Notes: generated by a model from the letters alone, not told the origin. Positions 36,191 to 47,029 are shown, counted from the first letter of the stretch. The stretch: DNA of 64,000 nt from Microvelia longipes (GCA_018340805.1 JACMZG010001914.1:19198947-19262946); one strand, 5' to 3'. Program-made: numbers and translations.

Positions 36191-38823
36191 AGGATATTTT
36201 CATGGATGATGTCTGTACGTGTACCAGGAGTATTTCTGAGGCATTAGTACTTCAACAACAAATCATTGCTATTATGGCAGCTGGTGGCTTTACCCTCGGA
36301 AAGTGGGCTGCTAATCATCCTTCACTCATACCACCAGAGTACCGAGGTAAAGCTGAAAAGTCACAAGATCCTGTCGCTCTTGATGTTGAAAATAACGATT
36401 CAGTCAAGGTGTTAGGTTTACAGTGGAGCCCCACTAATGATGTTTTTTCTTATAGCATATCCCCTCCCTCTTCTGTGTGCACTAAGAGAGCTGTGCTTTC
36501 GGCTGTCGCCAAAATATATGACCCTCTGGGGTTGTTAGGTCCTGCTGTTCTTCCTGCCAAGGCCTTGGTTCAGGAGGCTTGGAAAAGGAAGTTAGACTGG
36601 GACAAGGAGTTTCCGGAAGACATGTCTGAGGAGTGGCTTAAGTTTTGTAGTCAGTTGTCCCTGCTAAGTAGTATAGAGCTTAAGCGTTGGATTGCTCCTG
36701 GCGACTCTCCTTGTCAAATTTTGATATTTTCAGATGCGTCTGAAAAGGGATACTGCGCTTGTGCATATTTGCGTGCTGAGTCTGGCTCAGACAGCTATGT
36801 ACACTTGTTAATAGCCAAGACTAAATTGGCTCCTTTAAAGGTGACCACGATTCCACGGCTAGAGTTATGTGCTGCCTTGTTAGCAGCTAGGCTCTGGGAA
36901 ACGTTGCAACCATTTGTTGCACGTTTGAATAGGACTGTGGATGTCTGCTTCTTCTCTGATAGCTCTGTGGTTTTAAGTTGGCTTAGCACTCCAGCTTACA
37001 AATTAAAGACTTTTGTGGCCAACAGGGTGGTTACTATTCGTGACATTACAGCTTCTCATCCCTGGAGGCATGTCATCTCTGAGGAAAATCCGAGCGATCT
37101 AGGCTCACGCGGATTAAATCCCTCTCAACTGCTTAACAATTCTTTGTGGTTTCACGGACCTCCTTGGGCAACGTTGGACCCAGCTGAGTGGCCCAACTCG
37201 CTTAAGGATTCTCCGGGTGCATTACCAGAGCTAAAGGTGTTCAGAGGAAGAAGTGCCTTACTAGCTCATTATGATTTATCAGAAATAGTTATCTGGATGC
37301 AAGGTTTCACCAAATTCCAGAGACTTATTCATTCTTTTTCGTTTGTTATTAGGTTTACAAAATGTCTTAAAAAACTGCCTTATGAGAAATCTCGCTATGC
37401 TTTAGATGATGAAGTGAAGGAAGGTGAGCTAGTTTTATGCAGACTAGTGCAAGCTCACCATTTCTTCAAAGATGAACTACCAATGCAGAATTCCAAGATA
37501 CCCAAGGATTTAATATCATTACATCCCTTTGTGAGTGAGGCGGGTGTTTTGTTGGTAGGCGGTCGGCTGGGATTGGCTGATGTGCCTTACGAGACAAAAC
37601 ACCAAATAATTTTACCAGCTAAATCAGTTTTTACTCAACTATTAATTAAATATCATCATGAAAAACTTTTCCATCCTGGTAGTTCTACTCTCTTAGCTCA
37701 TCTTCGTGAAAAATTTTGGATTGTTGGTGGCAAGAACGCTGTAAAGCAAGTTTCTCGAACATGTGTTAAATGTATTAAGATGCATGGTACACCGTGTCAG
37801 CCATTAATGGGCGAACTTCACCCAGCTAGAGTCCAAGATGGTGGCACATTTACTCATGTTGGTGTTGACTATGCAGGTCCCTTTCTCGTTAGGGATTCTT
37901 TAAGGAGAAGGTCAACCAGTAATAAGGCATATTTGTGTTTATTTATATGTTTGTCTACACGGGCTCTTCACTTAGAGTTGGTATCTTCCTTGTCTACTCC
38001 TGCCTTTTTAGCAGCTTTGGACAGGTTTATTAGTCGTCGAGGTAAACCAGAAGCTATTTATTCAGATAATGGCAGTAACTTTATCGGCGCTGCCAATCAT
38101 CTGCATGATCTTCATTTATTCTTAAGTGACGAATCCACGAAGGGTAGTTTAGATGCTTATGCTACTGATAAACAAATAAAGTGGACCTGGACGCCACCTG
38201 CAGCACCAACTTTTGGTGGAAGTTGGGAGCAGGGTGTGAAGGCAGTTAAGCGTCTTCTAAAAACTGTTTACGGTGAGAATCATATGACTTTTGAGGAACT
38301 TTCCACTTTGCTGATCAAAATTGAGGCTATTTTAAATTCTCGACCTCTATGCCCTATAAGTGAAGATCCTCGTGACCCCGAATGTTTAACCCCGGGACAT
38401 TTCCTGATTGGACGCCCACTATTAGCTTTACCAGAACCTTCATTTTTAGGAACTAAGGAGAATCGGCTTAGCCGCTGGCAGTTAATCAACCAGAAGGCGC
38501 AGCATTTCTGGAAGCGCTGGCGACTTGAGTATTTGACGTCACTCCAGCAGCGAACCAAGTGGAGTAACCCGGACTATAACCTACAGGTTGGAGACTTGGT
38601 GGTGATTAAGGATGACAACGTGCCACGCATGAAATGGCCTACAGCTAGAGTTTTGGAGGTTCATGCTGGTAAAGATGGTATTGTTCGTGTGGTGACAGTA
38701 GAGACAACTACAACAGTTTTAAAACGACCTGTGAACAAGTTAATCCCTCTTCATATTAACAGTCCTGATCCTCTGTTTTTGGGTTCTCCAGCCATTCGAC
38801 CTGTTCCTACTACACAATCTTAA
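36145..38823 (+). CDS. Element B pol: RT palm, RNase H, integrase
   Basis: An open frame of 892 codons, almost surely the C-terminal two thirds of one Pol polyprotein; its first Met is not a true start. Near residue 19 is the catalytic FMDD box of RT. RNase H follows with 'IFSDASEKGYCACAYL' (about 195), 'TIPRLELCAALLAARLWE' (about 230), 'FFSDSSVVLSWL' (about 270) and 'NPSDLGSRG' (about 315). Integrase has an HHCC zinc domain ('FHPGSSTLLAHLREKFW', 'CVKCIKMHG', about 510-550). Its core has Asp in 'HVGVDYAGPF' (about 575), Asp in 'YSDNGSNFIG' (about 640) and Glu in '[16 protein letters not shown]' (about 690). The C-terminal DUF5641-like domain ('LEVHAGKDGIVRVVTVET') ends near 870. All catalytic residues are present. 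Confidence 0.92.
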   Translation: MLIMAINILCSRGLKEDIFMDDVCTCTRSISEALVLQQQIIAIMAAGGFTLGKWAANHPSLIPPEYRGKAEKSQDPVALDVENNDSVKVLGLQWSPTNDVFSYSISPPSSVCTKRAVLSAVAKIYDPLGLLGPAVLPAKALVQEAWKRKLDWDKEFPEDMSEEWLKFCSQLSLLSSIELKRWIAPGDSPCQILIFSDASEKGYCACAYLRAESGSDSYVHLLIAKTKLAPLKVTTIPRLELCAALLAARLWETLQPFVARLNRTVDVCFFSDSSVVLSWLSTPAYKLKTFVANRVVTIRDITASHPWRHVISEENPSDLGSRGLNPSQLLNNSLWFHGPPWATLDPAEWPNSLKDSPGALPELKVFRGRSALLAHYDLSEIVIWMQGFTKFQRLIHSFSFVIRFTKCLKKLPYEKSRYALDDEVKEGELVLCRLVQAHHFFKDELPMQNSKIPKDLISLHPFVSEAGVLLVGGRLGLADVPYETKHQIILPAKSVFTQLLIKYHHEKLFHPGSSTLLAHLREKFWIVGGKNAVKQVSRTCVKCIKMHGTPCQPLMGELHPARVQDGGTFTHVGVDYAGPFLVRDSLRRRSTSNKAYLCLFICLSTRALHLELVSSLSTPAFLAALDRFISRRGKPEAIYSDNGSNFIGAANHLHDLHLFLSDESTKGSLDAYATDKQIKWTWTPPAAPTFGGSWEQGVKAVKRLLKTVYGENHMTFEELSTLLIKIEAILNSRPLCPISEDPRDPECLTPGHFLIGRPLLALPEPSFLGTKENRLSRWQLINQKAQHFWKRWRLEYLTSLQQRTKWSNPDYNLQVGDLVVIKDDNVPRMKWPTARVLEVHAGKDGIVRVVTVETTTTVLKRPVNKLIPLHINSPDPLFLGSPAIRPVPTTQS

Positions 38824-38983
38824 GATTACTTTCTTTTTTCTTTGTTTTCTAGGTTTAGCTGTGATCTTTCTTGATAATTTTTCCTTTCAGAGATCTTGCT
38901 AGCCTATGATTTGTTATGCTTTTGTTTATGTATATTGTTTACTAATTAAATTAATTGTTTTGTTTAATTTACTGAGTAAATTC

Positions 38984-38996
38984 AAGGTAGGCGGAA
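38984..38996 (+). promoter_or_regulatory. Element B polypurine tract
   Basis: AAGGTAGGCGGAA stands directly before the LTR start TGTTCTGACC; the same tract precedes the LTR at 43496. It would prime plus-strand synthesis. Confidence 0.65.
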
Positions 38997-40080
38997 TGTT
39001 CTGACCGTTGACTTTATATTAGTAATTTATCTAGATTAACTTAAGTTTATAATGTATATTTTGTAATTTATATTTCGTATTTGAGCGGGTAAAATTAGTA
39101 CCTGAAATGCGTACAGAGCGCAGCACCTGACGGGATCTAGAACTAGCATCTAGCCCTAGACTATTCTAAATCTATATTTAGAACTGAATAATTGATATTA
39201 AACTCCTATTTTCTGTGCTACCTGCCTTGAAGATCAAGAAGAATCTGAAGAATTAATTCTTTCTGGAGTTGAATGCAACAAGTGGCTTTTTTCTGTTTAT
39301 TTTATTTAAATATATTAATTTTATTCAGTAATTATTGTGAAACTGAGCTCAGAATGGACATTTTAAGTCGTGAGTAAAATGGTGTTCTTTTTTATCACGG
39401 AATACTGAGTTACTTATCGAGATTCGGAAGCATCGGCGACCGGCGTTTTCCAGAGATCGTCTTGGGAATATTTCTGGCTAAAACCTTGGTTAATGCAACT
39501 ATCAGCTTACTATTAATGGTGCTATTTGGTTTCTTGCTTAAACTAGCTAATGGAGGAAAAATACTCAAGACTCTGTACATAATTACCCTAAGCTCTATGG
39601 CGAGGTTACGCCCCCTTTTTGGTTTATGTTTTTGTAAATATTTATTTTGCTTTAATTAATTAATTTGCTTAATACTTCCAGCATTTGATTGTGGAAGAGT
39701 GGTTAGAGAGAGAGAGAAGAGTAGAATTAGAAATTGTAATCCTATGCTTACTGCTTCCTTTGTTTGCCCATCTGGTGTTGGTAATATCATTTTTTATTCA
39801 TTTTACATATATATAATCTATCAGTCCATTTATCTTACTACTAACTCAATATTATTTATTTTATGTCTGTACTGTTGCGTACTAACACATATCTATCTTT
39901 TACTCCTCTATATACCTTTTATGTTAAATGCTCATAATGCTTATGTAGATAGTAGCTTAAGTAATATTAGTGCTATTGTTAGTAGTTACTTAATACCTAT
40001 ATGTAAATATATGCATGCGCTTACTGCAAATTTACTTGTTCTTTTTGAGATTATCATTTTAATATACAGTCCTCTTAAAC
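38997..40080 (+). repeat. Element B central LTR, cut by the gap
   Basis: 1084 bp matching the other two LTRs, stopping about 110 bp before the expected end at the run of Ns. Some variants are shared with 43496-44685 but not with 31352-32547 (for example 'gagttgaatgc' and 'gtggaagagtggtt'). Others are private, such as a cluster near 39460-39520 where the first and third LTR agree with each other. Confidence 0.9.
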
Positions 40081-41059
40081 NNNNNNNNNNNNNNNNNNNN
40101 NNNNNNNNNNNNNNNNNNNNNNNNNNNNNNNNNNNNNNNNNNNNNNNNNNNNNNNNNNNNNNNNNNNNNNNNNNNNNNNNNNNNNNNNNNNNNNNNNNNN
40201 NNNNNNNNNNNNNNNNNNNNNNNNNNNNNNNNNNNNNNNNNNNNNNNNNNNNNNNNNNNNNNNNNNNNNNNNNNNNNNNNNNNNNNNNNNNNNNNNNNNN
40301 NNNNNNNNNNNNNNNNNNNNNNNNNNNNNNNNNNNNNNNNNNNNNNNNNNNNNNNNNNNNNNNNNNNNNNNNNNNNNNNNNNNNNNNNNNNNNNNNNNNN
40401 NNNNNNNNNNNNNNNNNNNNNNNNNNNNNNNNNNNNNNNNNNNNNNNNNNNNNNNNNNNNNNNNNNNNNNNNNNNNNNNNNNNNNNNNNNNNNNNNNNNN
40501 NNNNNNNNNNNNNNNNNNNNNNNNNNNNNNNNNNNNNNNNNNNNNNNNNNNNNNNNNNNNNNNNNNNNNNNNNNNNNNNNNNNNNNNNNNNNNNNNNNNN
40601 NNNNNNNNNNNNNNNNNNNNNNNNNNNNNNNNNNNNNNNNNNNNNNNNNNNNNNNNNNNNNNNNNNNNNNNNNNNNNNNNNNNNNNNNNNNNNNNNNNNN
40701 NNNNNNNNNNNNNNNNNNNNNNNNNNNNNNNNNNNNNNNNNNNNNNNNNNNNNNNNNNNNNNNNNNNNNNNNNNNNNNNNNNNNNNNNNNNNNNNNNNNN
40801 NNNNNNNNNNNNNNNNNNNNNNNNNNNNNNNNNNNNNNNNNNNNNNNNNNNNNNNNNNNNNNNNNNNNNNNNNNNNNNNNNNNNNNNNNNNNNNNNNNNN
40901 NNNNNNNNNNNNNNNNNNNNNNNNNNNNNNNNNNNNNNNNNNNNNNNNNNNNNNNNNNNNNNNNNNNNNNNNNNNNNNNNNNNNNNNNNNNNNNNNNNNN
41001 NNNNNNNNNNNNNNNNNNNNNNNNNNNNNNNNNNNNNNNNNNNNNNNNNNNNNNNNNNN
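40081..41059. other. Assembly gap (979 Ns)
   Basis: All bases are unknown. If the flanks were two complete tandem copies, the missing part would be about 4.9 kb, so the N count either is an estimate or hides a deletion or a false join. Open frames drawn across it are meaningless. Confidence 0.99.
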
Positions 41060-43323
41060 ACTTATTCATTCTTTTTCATTTGTTATTAGGTTTACAAAAT
41101 GCCTGAAAAAACTGCCTTATGAGAAATCTCGCTATGCTTTAGATCAGCGTTTCCCAACCTTTTCAGAACCGCGACCCTATAATTTGCTTTTCTAAAGTTT
41201 GGCGACCCAAATGCATTTATTTTGCATAACCTGAAAATTGCAGGCGTTTTTATTTATTTCCGAACTAGTTATGACTTCTGCCATTACGCATATCCTATTA
41301 GAGAATTTTATTCCCAAAAGAAATTTGCTGAAAAGAATAAAAAAAATAAAATATGTATGATATAAATGACTATTTTGTTGCTGTTGCTTTTCCACTAATA
41401 AGTCAAGTCGTGTTTTGTTTATTCATTTCACTAATTTAATTGAAACGTAAATGTAAAAAATAAATAAACTGGTAACACAATAATTATTAAAAAACTTGTA
41501 CGCGATATTAAACTACTTTGATGATTGTTAGAATCAAATTTACATATAATTGAACATTATAATTTTAATAACCCGAACCTTTAAAAGAAGTGATAAGAAA
41601 CTGTTAAATACAGTATTATCATTGGTATAACAATCATCAAAGTTAGCAAGAATTAGATAAAGGTGGGTCTGTCGGTAAAGGACTTCTAAGAAATATTTTG
41701 GCCGCGGCTTCTTTGGTTATCGCATGTTTAAAGTATTATAAATTCTAAAAATAATATCTGTTTAAGCAAATCTGTTATTTGCTTATAATAATGTTTTTAC
41801 ATAAACCTTTGTCATTTTTTGATTGTTAATAATAAAAAGATTTGGCGACCCAAAACATTTCGTTCGCGACCCATCTGGGTCGCGACCCCAGGTTGGGAAG
41901 GGCTGCTTTAGATGATGAAGTGAAGGAAGGTGAGTTAGTTTTATGCAGACTGGTGCAAGCTCACCATTTCTTCAAAGATGAACTACCAATGCAGAATTCC
42001 AAGATACCCAAGGATTTAATCTCATTACATCCCTTTGTGAGTGAGGCGGGTGTTTTGTTGGTAGGCGGTCGGCTGGGATTGGCTGATGTGCCTTACGAGA
42101 CAAAACACCAAATAATTTTACCAGCTAAATCAGTTTTTACTCAACTATTAATTAAATATCATCATGAAAAACTTTTCCATCCTGGTAGTTCTACTCTCTT
42201 AGCTCATCTTCGTGAAAAATTTTGGATTGTTGGTGGCAAGAACGCTGTAAAGCAAGTTTCTCGAACATGTGTTAAATGTATTAAGATGCATGGTACACCG
42301 TGTCAGCCATTAATGGGCGAACTTCACCCAGCTAGAGTCCAAGATGGTGGCATTTACTCATGTTGGTGTTGACTATGCAGGTCCCTTTCTCGTTAGGGAT
42401 TCTTTAAGGAGAAGGTCAACCAGTAATAAGGCATATTTGTGTTTATTTATATGTTGTCTACACGGGCTCTTCACTTAGAGTTGGTATCTTCCTTGTCTAC
42501 TCCTGCCTTTTTAGCAGCTTTGGACAGGTTTATTAGTCGTCGAGGTAAACCAGAAGCTATTTATTCAGATAATGGCAGTAACTTTATCGGCGCTGCCAAT
42601 CATCTGCATGATCTTCATTTATTCTTAAGTGACGAATCCACGAAGGGTAGTTTAGATGCTTGCTACTGATAAACAAATAAAGTGGACCTGGACGCCACCT
42701 GCAGCACCAACTTTTGGTGGAAGTTGGGAGCAGGGTGTGAAGGCAGTTAAGCGTCTTCTAAAGACTGTTTACGGTGAGAATCATATGACTTTTGAGGAAC
42801 TTTCCACTTTGCTGATCAAAATTGAGGCTATTTTAAATTCTCGACCTCTATGCCCTATAAGTGAAGATCCTCGTGACCCGAATGTTTAACCCCGGGACAT
42901 TTCCTGATTGGACGCCCACTATTAGCTTTACCAGAACCTTCATTTTTAGGAACTAAGGAGAATCGGCTTAGCCGCTGGCAGTTAATCAACCAGAAGGCGC
43001 AGCATTTCTGGAAGCGCTGGCGACTAGAGTATTTGACGTCACTCCAGCAGCGAACCAAGTGGAGTAACCCGGACTATAACCTACAGGTTGGAGACTTGGT
43101 GGTGATTAAGGATGACAACGTGCCACGCATGAAATGGCCTACAGCTAGAGTTTTGGAAGTTCATGCTGGTAAAGATGGTATTGTTCGTGTGGTGACTGTG
43201 GAGACAACTACAACAGTTTTAAAACGACCTGTGAACAAGTTAATCCCTCTTCATATTAACAGTCCTGATCCTCTGTTTTTGGGTTCTCCAGCCATTCGAC
43301 CTGTTCCTACTACACAATCTTAA
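41060..43323 (+). pseudogene. Element B second pol fragment, split by hAT element
   Basis: Begins directly after the gap at a point equal to 37323 in the first copy and runs to the same Pol stop. It is interrupted at 41145-41905 by a hAT element. The pieces 41906-42372, 42439-42669, 42656-42889 and 43033-43323 carry the integrase zinc domain, core and C-terminal domain in order. Four small deletions relative to the first copy (near 42351, 42455, 42661 and 42877) break the frame, while substitutions are few (about ten in 1.67 kb). It encodes no complete enzyme. Confidence 0.9.
41145..41905 (+). mobile_element. Non-autonomous hAT element, copy 2
   Basis: 761 bp with ends 'cagcgtttcccaacc' and 'ggttgggaagggctg' and an 8-bp target duplication ctttagat (41137-41144 and 41906-41913). 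Subterminal sequences match the copy at 7037-8152, inverted. Its middle is unrelated to the satellite-bearing middle of that copy. A minus-strand frame of 67 codons (41395-41192) is present; I see no transposase motif in it. It lies inside the pol of BEL element B and so moved after B was made. Confidence 0.93.
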
Positions 43324-43495
43324 GATTACTTTTATTTTGTTTTTGTTTTATAGGTATAGCTGTGATCTTTCTTGATAATTTTTCCTTTCAGAGATCTTGC
43401 TAGCCTATGATTTGTTATGCTTTAGTTTATGTATGTTTACTAATTAAATTAATTGTTTTTGTTTAATTTACTGAGTAAATTCAAGGTAGGCGGAA

Positions 43496-44685
43496 TGTTC
43501 TGACCGTTGACTTTATATTAGTAATTTATCTAGATTAACTTAAGTTTATAATGTATATTTTGTAATTTTATATTTCGTATTTGAGCGGGTAAAATTAGTC
43601 CCTGAAATGCGTACAGAGCGCAGCACCTGACGGGATCTAGAACTAGCATCTAGCCCTAGACTATTCTAAATCTATATTTAGAACTGAATAATTGATATTA
43701 AACTCCTATTTCTGTGCTACCTGCCTTGAGATCAAGAAGAATCTGAAGAATTAATTCTTTCTGGAGTTGAATGCAACAAGTGGCTTTTTTCTGTTTATTA
43801 TTTTAAATTTATTAATTTTATTCAGTATTTATTGTGAAACTGAGCTCAGAATGACATTTTAAGTCGTGAGTAAAATGGTGTTCTTTTATATCACGGAAAT
43901 ACTGAGTTACGAATCGAGATTCGGAAGCATCGGCGACCGGCGTTTTCCAGAGACCGTCTGGAGATTATTTCTGGCCAAAACCTTGGTTTAATGCAACTAT
44001 CAGCTGTAGTGATTGATGGTGCTATTTGGTTTCTGCTTAAACTAGCTAATGTGGAGGAAAATACTCAAGACTCTGTACATAATTACCCTAAGCTCTATGG
44101 CGAGGTTACGCCCCCTTTTTGGTTTATGTTTTTGTAAATATTTATTTTGCTTTAATTAATTAATTTGCTTAATACTTCCAGCATTTGATTGTGGAAGAGT
44201 GGTTAGAGAGAGAGAAGAGAGTAGAATTAAAATTGTAATCCTATGCTTACTGCTTCCTTGTTTGCCCATCTGGTGTTGGTAATATCATTTTTTATTCATT
44301 TTACATATATATAATCTATTCAGTCCATTTCTTACTACAACTCAATATTATTTATTTTATGTCTGTACTGTTGCGTACTAACACATATATCTTTTACTTC
44401 CTCTATATACCTTTTATGTAAATGCTCATAATGCTTATGTAGATAGTAGCTTAAGTTATATTAGTGCTATTGTTAGTAGTTACTTAATACCTATATGTAA
44501 ATATATGCATGCGCTTACTGCAAATTTACTTGTTCTTTTTGATTATCATTTTTAATATACAGTCCTCTTAAACTACGAAGAAGAATCCTGGGCTAGCAGG
44601 ATTTCTGGGCATAGTATTGTCCTGTGTTGTTCAGAGTGTTGGCAGACCGGGTATCCACTCACGGATCCCTCTGACGGGCTCACCA
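43496..44685 (+). repeat. Element B 3' LTR
   Basis: 1190 bp, starts TGTTCTGACCG, ends CTCACCA, followed by the target duplication acagt at 44686-44690. Differences from the 5' LTR are a mix of a few substitutions and many one-base indels. Confidence 0.92.
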
Positions 44686-45216
44686 ACAGTAGCTAGTAAG
44701 AGATATTGAAATTTATCGTCCTCACTCATTATAGGATCATCATGAATTTTTTTGAACTGTCCCCAAAAAAATACCCAATCTTTTAGCTCCCCAGAAAATT
44801 TTACGAGTTCTATTTTTGGTAGTTTGCTACTTTTACTATGAACTGGAAGGACCTTAGAAAGAGCAGTTTCCAATCTGGACTGTACCTCATCAGACTGAAT
44901 ACATAAGTTGATGATCGGCGTAAATATGTGTTCCGTTCTTATCTTAATTGATTCATATTTTTCAAAATACTCCCCTGCAGATGTAACTTCATTCACTAAG
45001 TCATCGTCCGAAAAACTTTGATCAGGATCATATAACATTAATTCATAGATTCTTTCATCTAACTTCTTGATAGCAACATATTTCGTATCAGCATGCTTCA
45101 ACGAAGACCTAATCGCCGCAATATCTTTTGGCTCAGCAGCCACATACTGCTCCAATTTATTTCTATCTTACTAAATACAGTTCGAAAAATTTGTCGAGAC
45201 CTTTCAACTCCTCCAT
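44686..45216 (-). pseudogene. Element A Gag N-terminal part
   Basis: Minus-strand frame, about 160 codons of Gag N-terminal sequence: 'TKYVAIKKLDERIYELMLYD', 'KLPKIELVKFSGELKDWVFF' and 'FKKIHDDPIMSEDDKFQYL' are BEL/Pao Gag (DUF1759) blocks. The frame is open from a stop just upstream of 45165. A plausible true ATG lies at 45216 in another frame, with the shift near 45175. At 44690 the frame is cut by element B; it resumes in frame at 31351 once one copy of the acagt duplication is discounted, which proves that the two halves were one gene. Confidence 0.88.
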
Positions 45217-45351
45217 ATTAATTCAAAATAACGTACAATCAAAAATATTTTCTTTAAAATATGCCTCCAACTTCTTTTTCTTTTGAATTCGATTTCCTAC
45301 TTATTAAAATTTTTTGAAATCTTTTCTTCTATCTGTCATACGGTCGCCAGA

Positions 45352-45427
45352 TGTCAATTTGAACAAAGACTAAAATATATTTATAAAAATGACAATAAAA
45401 TAAAAATATATCTAGCTTGTCGCAACA
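45352..45427 (-). repeat. Element A 5' LTR (76 bp)
   Basis: Matches 29396-29473. On the minus strand it is followed at once by the primer site TCTGGCGACCG (45351-45341), typical of BEL/Pao elements, and preceded by the duplication gctta at 45428-45432. Confidence 0.9.
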
Positions 45428-45432
45428 GCTTA

Positions 45433-46106
45433 CATTCATATATGTCTGCATTCATGTTTGAACATATCTACATAGGCCCAAATAAACCTAAAATAGTTAA
45501 AAATCTTTTATAATAGCATAAAAGACTATAATTTTAACTAGTTAGTTAAAACAAGTTTATTTATTTATTTTTTTTAAGAATCCGTTATATTCTCATCGTT
45601 TACCTATCCTCAGAAAATAATTCCCTACTGTGTAAAGATCATTACCGTTTTAAAAACGGTAATGATCTTTGTAAACGGTATGAATTTGTTAAATGTATAA
45701 GTTAAAACGGTAAAATATCCTTTTACATGAAGATCAACAAAAACGGTTAAATTCTAGGTGGATTAATGAAGTCCTTTAAATTTTCTGTTTATTTAAATTA
45801 ACAACTGACGTTTCCACTTGCGAAGCCAGGCATCTTCAATATTAAACAATAAAATAATACAGCAAACAACCAACACCAAAAAAACAAGAAAACCTTACCA
45901 AAACCAAAAGTTTTCTTAATTCTTAACAGTCCAATAACAAATCTGTTAAAAAACATAGGTTATTATTATACCTAGGTTTATTAGGTTACCTAATAGCCAA
46001 ATGGAGCTGAACAGCCCTTGTTAATTGTATTGGCGAATTAACAGTAAGAATCAGAAATTAAAGCAAAAACAAATAAATAATAACGGTGTAGGTATAACCT
46101 ATGTAT
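45433..46106. other. Non-genic stretch
   Basis: No gene. It holds a perfect palindrome at 45634-45670 with 18-bp arms and a one-base centre, the longest of the short palindromes. Confidence 0.6.
45634..45670. repeat. Perfect palindrome, 18-bp arms
   Basis: Arms 45634-45651 and 45653-45670 are exact reverse complements around a single A. Confidence 0.9.
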
Positions 46107-46540
46107 AGTTGACACAATACAATTGTGCCAGAGACACCTAGGAAATGTAACAAGCAAAATTGAATGCTTCATCTGTGATATTTCATCATTGGTCATTCTT
46201 TATTATTGATGGCACGACATAATGTCATGTCCCACTCGTAGTATGACAATGACATACATGATATAATAATATAATGATGTATGTTTCGCTTGCTAGCATG
46301 ATGGCGGTAAGAGAGCACCGCTGGTCTCTGGCAAATACTTCACATTATATTCTTTGGAATTTTAATGGAAGGTCAGGGTGAGTTCTGGCTCTGTCGGTGC
46401 TTTGATGAGTTAGACGTAACGAAACAGAGTGTGACAGGACACTATGTTAAGCTATCATGATGATGAATCTCGAAGATGTACAACAGTTCCAGATGTAGCA
46501 TTGGATTTTGCTTGTTACATTTCCGAGGTGTCCGTCGTAA
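46107..46540. mobile_element. Palindromic (foldback) MITE, copy 2
   Basis: Ends match copy 1 at 27244-27510: left 'cctaggaaatgtaacaagc' and right 'ttgcttgttacatttccgag'. The interior has an extra inverted piece: 'gacataatgtcatgtcccac' (46216-46235) is the complement of the block that appears once in copy 1 (27385-27405), so the fold is longer here. A central insert near 46240-46380 is unrelated to copy 1. No coding capacity. Confidence 0.7.
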
Positions 46541-47029
46541 ATTATATTATATGATATATAAATATATATTTATTATATGGATTCAGAACCTCATGCGAAA
46601 TCAATCCCCTCAACTTTACTCCATCCATGTGAATGCGTCAATTTCTATTAAAATTTGCTAAAATATTTTGTTACAGAGAAATAATAAACTTAAGAATTTG
46701 CTGAAAGATCTTAGTTATAGATTATGGAAGCGTAAAACTATTGGGAGATGTGTAGTACAACAATATGTTAGCTAACACGTTTGTGAACACATGTTAACAT
46801 TATATCTTGGCTAAAATTGTCTATTATTGTTTCAGAAATGAAGTTAAAGAAGCATAAAATGAAAGAGATTTTGCTGATGCATCATGCTGTAATCATTCTA
46901 GCAACTATATTCTCCTTTATATCAGGTATTTTCTCCTTTATATATCCTTTTTTATTTTTTTTTTACTTTTCCTTATGTAGGGAAACTATTTTGTTCGCAA
47001 CCGGGATTTAACCATAATTCAGGTGTTTT
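46541..47029. other. AT-rich non-genic stretch
   Basis: I see nothing recognisable here. Confidence 0.5.

Larger units (their letters stand above)
31352..44685 (+). mobile_element. BEL/Pao element B (one copy or a tandem)
   Basis: The inner, younger element. LTRs of about 1.19 kb with TG...CA ends stand at 31352-32547, 38997-40080 (cut by the gap) and 43496-44685. The outer ends are flanked by the 5-bp duplication acagt (31347-31351 and 44686-44690), so the whole block behaves as one insertion into element A. The 6.4-kb internal region encodes Gag and Pol of the BEL/Pao family; no env was seen. Either two copies share a central LTR, or one copy has been partly duplicated at an assembly join. 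Confidence 0.9.
29396..45427 (-). mobile_element. BEL/Pao element A, short, split by element B
   Basis: The outer, older element of the nest. It has LTRs of 78 bp (29396-29473) and 76 bp (45352-45427), flanked by the 5-bp duplication gctta (29391-29395 and 45428-45432). The primer site next to the 5' LTR reads TCTGGCGACCG and the polypurine tract next to the 3' LTR reads GGGCGGGGAG. Without element B it is about 2.7 kb and encodes Gag and the end of integrase only; protease, RT, RNase H and the first part of integrase are gone. It is therefore a non-autonomous BEL/Pao derivative that must borrow Pol from a relative. Confidence 0.9.

Noticed and set aside
39699..41195. 498-codon frame crossing the N gap, and its 336-codon antisense partner
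   Set aside because: Most of it is unknown bases; the two ends are LTR and pol sequence joined only by the gap.
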